A stretch of 64,000 bases of DNA from NCBI RefSeq assembly GCF_037572415.1, contig NZ_JBBHLB010000019.1, positions 1 through 64,000 of the forward strand, given 5' to 3'. The position numbers and the translations under genes were made by a program. A model generated the notes under the pieces. That model did no database searches and was not told where the DNA came from. It saw only the letters and a list, made by a program, of their open reading frames with translations. The stretch comes from Flavonifractor porci (GTDB taxonomy: Bacteria > Bacillota > Clostridia > Oscillospirales > Oscillospiraceae). Shown here piece after piece: positions 58,536-64,000 of this stretch. Each line of letters begins with the position of its first letter. Position 1 is the stretch's first letter.

Positions 58536-59647
58536 TTCTGCTCCTCCTCCGCACGGTCTGACGGCTGCTCCTCAGGCTCTTTGTCCTTCTCCATCTCTTT
58601 CCGGTTATTGCTCAGGAAGATATGCCCGGCAATGGCGCCGGCAAAGCACAGGGCCATCATCAGCAGCATGGCCTTCACCGGGCCGCTGGTGGTGAGTACC
58701 ACAGCGGACAGGCCCAGAATACCACTGATGATATAGAGCACCGCCACCGCCTGCTTCTGATTGAAACCCATGTCGATGAGCCGGTGATGCACATGGCTGC
58801 GATCGGCGTGCATAGGGCTCTGACCGTGAGCAATGCGGCGGATGAAAGCGAAGCAGGTGTCGAAGATGGGCAGGCCCAGCATGAGGAAGGGTACGGCAAA
58901 GGAGATGATGGTATAAAACTTGAACAAGCCGTTGACCGATACCACCGCCAGGATATAGCCCAGGAAGGTGGAGCCGGTGTCCCCCATGAAGATCTTGGCG
59001 GGGTTCATGTTGTAGGGCAAAAAGCCGATGCACCCGCCGGCCAGAGCGGCCATAAGCAGGGCCACGTCCCCCTCGCTGACCACCAGGGCGATGACCAGCA
59101 GCGTCATGGAGCTGATGGTGGACACACCGCAGGCCAGGCCGTCCAGGCCGTCGATCAGGTTGACGGCGTTGGTGATGGCCACGATCCACAGCACGGTCAC
59201 CGGGATGGACAGCCATCCCAGATCCCAGTACAGATCGGAGGAAAAGACGTTGGGATTGGACAGGGTCTCAATGACGTTGCCGGAGAGCACCGCCACCAGG
59301 GCGGCTCCGATCTGAATCAAAAACTTCAGCTTGGCGCCCAGAGCATAGATATCGTCAAAGATACCCAGCACCACAATAATGGTGGCGCCCAGCAGCATCC
59401 CCCGCATCTGGGCGTTCAGGTCCAGAAAAATCAGCACGCTGAGCAGAAAGCCCAGAAAAATGGCAAGACCGCCCATCCGGGGAATGGGGTGCTTGTGCAT
59501 CCGGCGGTTGTCCTTGGGCACATCCACCGCACCCACCTTAAACGCAAGGCTCTTGACCACCGGCGTGGCGATCAGCGCCACCAGAAAGGCCACCACCAGA
59601 GCGGCCGCCACCATCCCCAGCAGGGGAAGCTCGGAATTGATTGGCAT
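58532..59647 (-). CDS. tagO: Undecaprenyl-phosphate GlcNAc-1-phosphate transferase
   Basis: 371 residues with about ten membrane segments. KDNRRMHKHPIPRMGG, NLIDGLDGLACG, FMGDTGSTFLG and ADRSHVHHRLID match the MraY/WecA/TagO family. It starts wall-polymer synthesis on the lipid carrier. With wecB next to it, TagO or WecA identity is likely. The C-terminus is acidic and cytoplasmic. Confidence 0.94.
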   Translation of the reverse strand: MPINSELPLLGMVAAALVVAFLVALIATPVVKSLAFKVGAVDVPKDNRRMHKHPIPRMGGLAIFLGFLLSVLIFLDLNAQMRGMLLGATIIVVLGIFDDIYALGAKLKFLIQIGAALVAVLSGNVIETLSNPNVFSSDLYWDLGWLSIPVTVLWIVAITNAVNLIDGLDGLACGVSTISSMTLLVIALVVSEGDVALLMAALAGGCIGFLPYNMNPAKIFMGDTGSTFLGYILAVVSVNGLFKFYTIISFAVPFLMLGLPIFDTCFAFIRRIAHGQSPMHADRSHVHHRLIDMGFNQKQAVAVLYIISGILGLSAVVLTTSGPVKAMLLMMALCFAGAIAGHIFLSNNRKEMEKDKEPEEQPSDRAEEEQK

Positions 59648-59669
59648 AGGAAAGATGCTCCTTTATCTC

Positions 59670-60671
59670 TCAGCGGGGAATGAAGCCCACTTTTTTATGG
59701 ACCTTACGCAGGGTCCGCTGGGCCACCGAGGCGGCCTTCTCCGCGCCGGCGCGGTACAGGCCTTCCAGATAGGCCTTGTCGCCCAGCAGGCGGGCGGTCT
59801 CCTCCCGGATGGGCCGGAGCAGCTCCACCACAGCCTCGCCCACGGCGGGCTTGAAGGCGCCGTAGCCCTTGCCCTCGAACTCCACCTCGATCTGCTCGTA
59901 GGTCTTGCCGGTGACGGCGGCATAGATGTCCATCAGGGTGGCCACGCCGGGCTTATTGGCCCGGTCGTAGCGGATACAGTTCTCGGTGTCGCTGTCGGTG
60001 ATGGCCCGCTTAAACTTGCGCATGATCTCATCAGGATTATCCATCAGGAACACACAGCCCTCGGGGATGGACTTGCTCATCTTGCTGTCAGGCTGGTTCA
60101 GGCTCATCACACGGGCGCCCACCTTGGGGATATAGGGCTCAGGCATGGTAAATACGTCGCCGTAGACGCCGTTGAAGCGCTGGACAATGTTGCGGGTGAG
60201 CTCCACGTGCTGCTTCTGGTCCTCCCCCACCGGCACCAGGTCAGCCTGGTAAAGCACGATATCCGCTGCCATCAGGGAGGGATAGGTAAACAGACCGGCA
60301 TTGACGTTGTCGGCATGACGGGCGGACTTATCCTTAAACTGGGTCATGCGGGACAACTCGCCGAACATGGTATAGCAGTTGAGCACCCAGGCCAGCTCCG
60401 CATGGGCGGGCACATGGGACTGAATGAATAGAATGGACTTCTCCGGATCGATGCCGCAGGCCAGCAGCTGAGCAAAGAGCTCAATGGTCTGGCGGCGCAG
60501 CGTCGCCGGGTCCTGGCGGACGGTGATGGCGTGCTCATCCACCACGCAGTAGACGCAGTTATATTCGTCCTGCAAGGCTACCCAGTTGCGCAGGGCCCCC
60601 AGATAGTTGCCCAGATGGAGGGCTCCGCTGGGCTGGATGCCGCTGAAGATGACTTTCTTATTCATTTCCAT
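59670..60671 (-). CDS. trpS: Tryptophanyl-tRNA synthetase
   Basis: 333 residues. The class I signatures are PSGALHLGNYLGAL (HIGH-like) and DSKMSKSIPEG (KMSKS), with SLMAADIVLYQADLVPVGED. It charges tRNA-Trp. A promoter is at 60717-60745; no T-box leader is seen in the short upstream region. Confidence 0.96.
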   Translation of the reverse strand: MEMNKKVIFSGIQPSGALHLGNYLGALRNWVALQDEYNCVYCVVDEHAITVRQDPATLRRQTIELFAQLLACGIDPEKSILFIQSHVPAHAELAWVLNCYTMFGELSRMTQFKDKSARHADNVNAGLFTYPSLMAADIVLYQADLVPVGEDQKQHVELTRNIVQRFNGVYGDVFTMPEPYIPKVGARVMSLNQPDSKMSKSIPEGCVFLMDNPDEIMRKFKRAITDSDTENCIRYDRANKPGVATLMDIYAAVTGKTYEQIEVEFEGKGYGAFKPAVGEAVVELLRPIREETARLLGDKAYLEGLYRAGAEKAASVAQRTLRKVHKKVGFIPR

Positions 60672-60716
60672 AACAGGTTCACACCCTTGTCAAGAGATTT
60701 CTGCATAGTTGACGAT

Positions 60717-60745
60717 ATAATACCACATTTCCCGGCGGTTGACAA
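60717..60745 (-). promoter_or_regulatory. trpS promoter
   Basis: On minus: TTGTCA (60745-60740), 17 bases, TATTAT (60722-60717). Confidence 0.75.
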
Positions 60746-60764
60746 GAATAACAGGGCCGCACTA

Positions 60765-60794
60765 TTGACAATTCTAGGGCTGAAACGGTAGAAT
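60765..60794 (+). promoter_or_regulatory. gltX promoter
   Basis: TTGACA (60765-60770), 18 bases, TAGAAT (60789-60794), divergent from trpS. Confidence 0.75.
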
Positions 60795-60850
60795 AAAGGT
60801 TACGATTTGACGCCCGCAACCCGGGTATTTTGTTCAACGGAGGGATCTGT

Positions 60851-62335
60851 ATGGATCTGAACTGGTTTGAGGAACTGGAGGGCCGCATCCCCCACGACGG
60901 CGTGCGCACCCGTTTCGCCCCTTCTCCCACGGGCTATATGCACGTCGGCAACCTGCGTACCGCCCTGTACACCTGGCTCATCGCCCGCCACAACGGCGGT
61001 AAATTCATTCTCCGCATTGAGGACACCGACCAGGGCCGTCTGGTAGAGGGCGCCACCGAGGTCATCTACAACACCCTGCGCAAGTGCGGCCTGACCTGGG
61101 ACGAGGGTCCCGATCTGGGCGGCCCTGTGGGTCCTTACATCCAGACCCAGCGCCGTGACCTGTACGGCAAGTTTGCCGAGCTGCTGGTGGAGAAGGGCCA
61201 CGCCTACTACTGCTTCTGTGAAAAGACCGAGTCCGAGGAGGACTCCGGCGAGTTTGACCGGGCCGCCGATCCCTGCCGGGATCTGGACCCGGAGGTTGCC
61301 AAGGCCCGGGTGGCCGCCGGCGAGCCCTACGTCATCCGCCAGCGCATCCCCGCTGATGGCACCACCACCTTCTCCGACGCCGTGTTCGGCGACATTACCG
61401 TGGAGAACAAGACCCTGGACGACCAGGTGCTCATGAAGCGGGACGGTCTGCCCACCTATAACTTCGCCAACGTCATTGACGACCACCTCATGGGCATCAC
61501 CCACGTGGTGCGCGGCTCCGAGTACCTGTCCTCCGCCCCCAAGTACAACCTGCTGTACGAGGGCTTCGGCTGGGAGGTGCCTACCTATATCCACTGCTCC
61601 CCCGTTATGCGGGACCAGCACAACAAGATGAGCAAGCGCAAGGGCGACCCCTCCTACGAGGACCTCATCGCCATGGGCTACCTGTCCGAGGCGGTGGTGA
61701 ACTACGTTACCCTGCTGGGCTGGTCCCCCAAGGGCGAGTACGCTGAGCGGGAGTTCTTTACGCTGGCTGAACTGGCTGATGTCTTTGACATCGGCGGCAT
61801 CTCCAAGTCCCCCGCCATCTTCGACATCGAGAAGCTGAAATATTTTAACGCCAACTACCTCCGTGCCCTCTCCCCCGAGGCCTTCTACGAGGGCGCCGAG
61901 CCTTACCTGAAGGAAGCCGTCAAGACCGAGGGCATTGACCGGAAGCTCATCGCCCCCCTGGTGCAGCCCCGGTGCGACACCTGGCTGGATATCGCTCCCC
62001 AGGTGGACTTCTTCGACGCCCTGCCCGAGTACTCCAACGAGCTATACTGCCACAAGAAGATGAAGACCAACGAGGAAAACTCCCTGGAGGCCCTGGAGCA
62101 GGTGCTGCCCGTGCTGGAGGATCTGCCTGAGTGGACCTACGATTCCATCCACGACGCCCTCATCGGCCTGGCTCAGAAGCTGGAGCTGAAGAACGGCCGC
62201 ATCATGTGGCCGGTGCGTACCGCCCTGTCCGGCAAGGCGGTCACCCCCGGCGGCGCGGTGGAACTGTGCCACATTCTGGGCCGTGAGGAGACCCTCCGCC
62301 GCATCAAGCTGGGTATGGCTCAGCTGGCAAAATAA
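60851..62335 (+). CDS. gltX: Glutamyl-tRNA synthetase
   Basis: 494 residues from the ATG at 60851 (GGAGGG six bases before). TRFAPSPTGYMHVGNLRTAL (HIGH region) and NKMSKRKGD (KMSKS) are present. It loads glutamate on tRNA-Glu, and often tRNA-Gln in Clostridia, for later amidation. It ends in a hairpin that overlaps the ypeB translation start. Confidence 0.96.
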   Translation: MDLNWFEELEGRIPHDGVRTRFAPSPTGYMHVGNLRTALYTWLIARHNGGKFILRIEDTDQGRLVEGATEVIYNTLRKCGLTWDEGPDLGGPVGPYIQTQRRDLYGKFAELLVEKGHAYYCFCEKTESEEDSGEFDRAADPCRDLDPEVAKARVAAGEPYVIRQRIPADGTTTFSDAVFGDITVENKTLDDQVLMKRDGLPTYNFANVIDDHLMGITHVVRGSEYLSSAPKYNLLYEGFGWEVPTYIHCSPVMRDQHNKMSKRKGDPSYEDLIAMGYLSEAVVNYVTLLGWSPKGEYAEREFFTLAELADVFDIGGISKSPAIFDIEKLKYFNANYLRALSPEAFYEGAEPYLKEAVKTEGIDRKLIAPLVQPRCDTWLDIAPQVDFFDALPEYSNELYCHKKMKTNEENSLEALEQVLPVLEDLPEWTYDSIHDALIGLAQKLELKNGRIMWPVRTALSGKAVTPGGAVELCHILGREETLRRIKLGMAQLAK

Positions 62336-62349
62336 GTGTCACATAGTAT

Positions 62350-62390
62350 GCCCCCTTTTACCCATACTAGCGGTAAAAGGGGGCGTTTTT
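62350..62390 (+). terminator. gltX terminator overlapping the ypeB ribosome site
   Basis: Thirteen-base arms at 62350-62362 and 62372-62384, followed by GTTTTT. The 3' arm contains AAAAGGGGG, the only ribosome site for the ATG at 62391, which begins right after the T tract. Confidence 0.85.
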
Positions 62391-63749
62391 ATGTCAAAAC
62401 AGAAGATCCGGGTGCTGGCCGTCAGCTTTCTGGCGGCGGCCTTTGTCATTACCGCCGGCTTTGCCGTTCAGGGCCATGTCCGGGCCGCTCAGTACCGGCG
62501 GCTGCTGGACAACGGCTACCGCCATGCCTTCGCCGAGCTGACCATCGCCACGGGAGAACTGGAGGTGGCACTGACCAAAATGAGCCACGCCACCTCCCCC
62601 GCCCTGTTCGCCTCCCTGTGCGCCCAGGCCTACTCCAAAGCTCAGGCCGCCCAGGCGGCCCTGGGCGAGCTGCCCTACGGCAACGTAGAGCTGGAGCAGA
62701 CCGCCGCCTTCCTGGCCCGGGCGGGCGATTACGCCATGTCCCTGGCCCAGGGGACCTCGGCGGAGCTGGTATGCACCAACGAGCACCGGGACGCCCTGTT
62801 CCAGCTGTGTGAGGCGGCCGGTGAGCTCTCCCTCACGCTGGAGACCCTCCAGGCCCAGTTGAGCGCCGGGGCTATCCGGCCGGAGGATCTGGCGGAGGCC
62901 CGTGAGCGGTTGGCGGCAGAGGACGGAAGCGGTCAGGTCAACGGCGGTTCCGCCTTCCAGAGCGTGGAGTCCGACTTCCCCGAGGTGCCCACCCTGATCT
63001 ACGACGGCCCCTTCTCCCAGCACCTGGACGGCCGCACCCCCCGAATGCTGGAGGGCCTGCCCCAGGTCACCGAGGAGGAGGCCAGAGAGGCCGCCGCTGC
63101 CTTCCTGGGCCTGCGGCCCGAGGTATTCACCCTCACCGCCCGGTCCGAGGGTAATCTGCCCTCCTACGGCTTCACAGCCATGGTGGACGGCGGCCAGCTC
63201 TATATCCAGGTCACCTGTCAGGGAGGACAGATCCTGGAGGTGTTCTCCTCCCGTACCGCCGGAGAGGCGGTGCTCAGCCGGGGGGAGGGCTGCGAAAAAG
63301 CCGCCGCCTTCCTGGCGGAAAAAGGCTACGCCAACATGGCCCCCAGCTATTTCATGGAGCAGGACGGGGTGCTGGCGGTCAACTTCGCCCCGGTGGAGAA
63401 CGGCGTGTACTGCTACCCCGACCTGGTGAAGGTGTCGGTGGCCCTGGACACCGGAGAGGTGGTAGGCTTTGAGGCGGCGGGCTACCTGACCCACCACGGC
63501 AGCCGGGACCTGTCCTCCCCCGCTGTGGACGCCCAGACCGCCCAGGCCCTGGTGGACGATTCCCTCACCGTTCTTTCCCACCAGTTGGCCCTCATCCCCA
63601 CCGGCGGCGAGTACGAGGTGCTGTGCCACGAGTTCAAGTGCCAGGCCAAGGACGGCACCCATGTGCTCATCTACGTCAACGCCCAAACCGGCAAGCAGCA
63701 GCACATCCTCCTGCTGCTGGAAGATGAAAACGGCACGCTGGTGCTCTGA
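62391..63749 (+). CDS. ypeB: Germination protein YpeB
   Basis: 452 residues from the ATG at 62391. An N-terminal membrane segment (VLAVSFLAAAFVITAGFAVQ) is followed by a helical domain and PepSY-like repeats near the C-terminus (ITEEEAREAAAAFLG-like, LIYVNAQTGKQQHILLLL). YpeB is needed for SleB cortex-lytic enzyme in spores. No sleB is adjacent in the window. It reads from the terminator-overlapped site after gltX. Confidence 0.9.
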   Translation: MSKQKIRVLAVSFLAAAFVITAGFAVQGHVRAAQYRRLLDNGYRHAFAELTIATGELEVALTKMSHATSPALFASLCAQAYSKAQAAQAALGELPYGNVELEQTAAFLARAGDYAMSLAQGTSAELVCTNEHRDALFQLCEAAGELSLTLETLQAQLSAGAIRPEDLAEARERLAAEDGSGQVNGGSAFQSVESDFPEVPTLIYDGPFSQHLDGRTPRMLEGLPQVTEEEAREAAAAFLGLRPEVFTLTARSEGNLPSYGFTAMVDGGQLYIQVTCQGGQILEVFSSRTAGEAVLSRGEGCEKAAAFLAEKGYANMAPSYFMEQDGVLAVNFAPVENGVYCYPDLVKVSVALDTGEVVGFEAAGYLTHHGSRDLSSPAVDAQTAQALVDDSLTVLSHQLALIPTGGEYEVLCHEFKCQAKDGTHVLIYVNAQTGKQQHILLLLEDENGTLVL

Positions 63750-63845
63750 CCCCATAACGGGCGCACACTTGTGCGCCCTACATAGCCATTTCCCGGTTAT
63801 TTGGTAAAACGGAAAGTTTGGAACGGATAGTTTCCCTGGAGGCGA

Positions 63846-63874
63846 TTGACAAAGAATTAACAATATGCCATAAT
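63846..63874 (+). promoter_or_regulatory. Promoter of the iron alcohol dehydrogenase gene with Rex-like site
   Basis: TTGACA (63846-63851), 17 bases, CATAAT (63869-63874). TTGACAAAGAATTAACAA (63846-63863) resembles a Rex site, TTGTTAA-N4-TTAACAA, with two mismatches. Confidence 0.6.
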
Positions 63875-63886
63875 AGGGGCCGTCAG

Positions 63887-63906
63887 ATCGTTAAACATTT
63901 AACGAT
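63887..63906. promoter_or_regulatory. Second Rex-like palindrome
   Basis: ATCGTTAAA, CA, TTTAACGAT: perfect nine-base arms just downstream of the expected transcription start. Confidence 0.6.
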
Positions 63907-63943
63907 TGAATATTTATGTATGAATGATACGGAGGTACTTACC

Positions 63944-64000
63944 ATGTCCCGTTTTACTCTTCCCAGAGACATTTATTACGGCCCCAACGCCCTGGAGAAT
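63944..64000 (+). CDS. Iron-containing alcohol dehydrogenase, N-terminal start only
   Basis: The first 19 codons, MSRFTLPRDIYYGPNALEN, match the start of Fe-type alcohol (butanol-type) dehydrogenases. GGAGG precedes the ATG. The gene runs off the window. The Rex-like boxes upstream fit NADH-responsive fermentation control. Confidence 0.8.
   Translation, partial: MSRFTLPRDIYYGPNALEN

Noticed and set aside
1..64000. CRISPR arrays, tRNA and rRNA genes
   Set aside because: No regularly spaced direct repeats, cloverleaf sequences or rRNA motifs were seen on either strand by eye; a dedicated scan would be decisive.

Overview
The window reads as chromosome of a GC-rich, spore-forming Clostridia bacterium, most like Oscillospiraceae (Flavonifractor, Intestinimonas or Lawsonibacter type). 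This rests on the fused ispH-rpsA gene, sporulation and germination genes (ytfJ, dacF, a SpoIVFA/SpoIVFB-like pair, ypeB), an S-layer-homology protein, the rplS-ylqF-rnhB-yraN and tig-clpP-clpX-lon-engB gene orders, and good -35/-10 promoters with GGAGG ribosome-binding sites. The genus is an inference.

Positions 1-19540 are the right-hand part of an integrated, probably conjugative or mobilizable element that continues beyond the left edge. Most genes are on the minus strand. The outer end carries a TnpW-like small protein and a large serine recombinase on the plus strand (17549-19439). Next come an XRE repressor and ImmA-type protease, a zinc-ribbon protein, a sigma-like protein, a DinG-type helicase, a paired RHH protein and a DUF3991/Toprim protein. 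An IS110-family element (about 9902-11380) separates these from a 1091-residue Cys-rich SLH surface protein. Then SSB, a ParB-like protein and a ParR-like protein lead into a tightly overlapping set: C5 DNA methyltransferase, amidoligase, small protein, gamma-glutamylcyclotransferase, DUF3846 protein, S-adenosylmethionine synthetase, and a PP-loop (PAPS-reductase-like) protein that looks broken near the left edge. Repeated palindromes and operators tie the element's control region to its body.

Positions 19541-64000 are chromosomal backbone. 19541-25808 holds ispH-rpsA, plsC, cmk, a flavoprotein, an RpiR regulator and rsuA. 26050-33661 holds dacF, ytfJ, a DUF2953 protein, scpB, scpA, an M50 protease, a tyrosine phosphatase, a C39-like lipoprotein, a fumarylacetoacetase-family enzyme and engB. 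33913-39942 is the proteostasis block lon, clpX, clpP, tig. 40061-45502 holds a phosphoesterase, thrC, an M19 dipeptidase, yraN, rnhB, ylqF and rplS. 45640-51112 holds the SpoIVFB/SpoIVFA-like pair, rarA behind a candidate SOS promoter, an SLH protein and glyA.

From 51251 the strands alternate: nth, an Arc-like protein with comF, and an mreB homologue on plus; coaX and yfcE on minus; three unknown small genes on plus; a membrane-anchored protein, wecB, tagO/wecA and trpS on minus; gltX and ypeB on plus; and the start of an iron-containing alcohol dehydrogenase behind Rex-like boxes. No rRNA, tRNA or CRISPR array was recognised.
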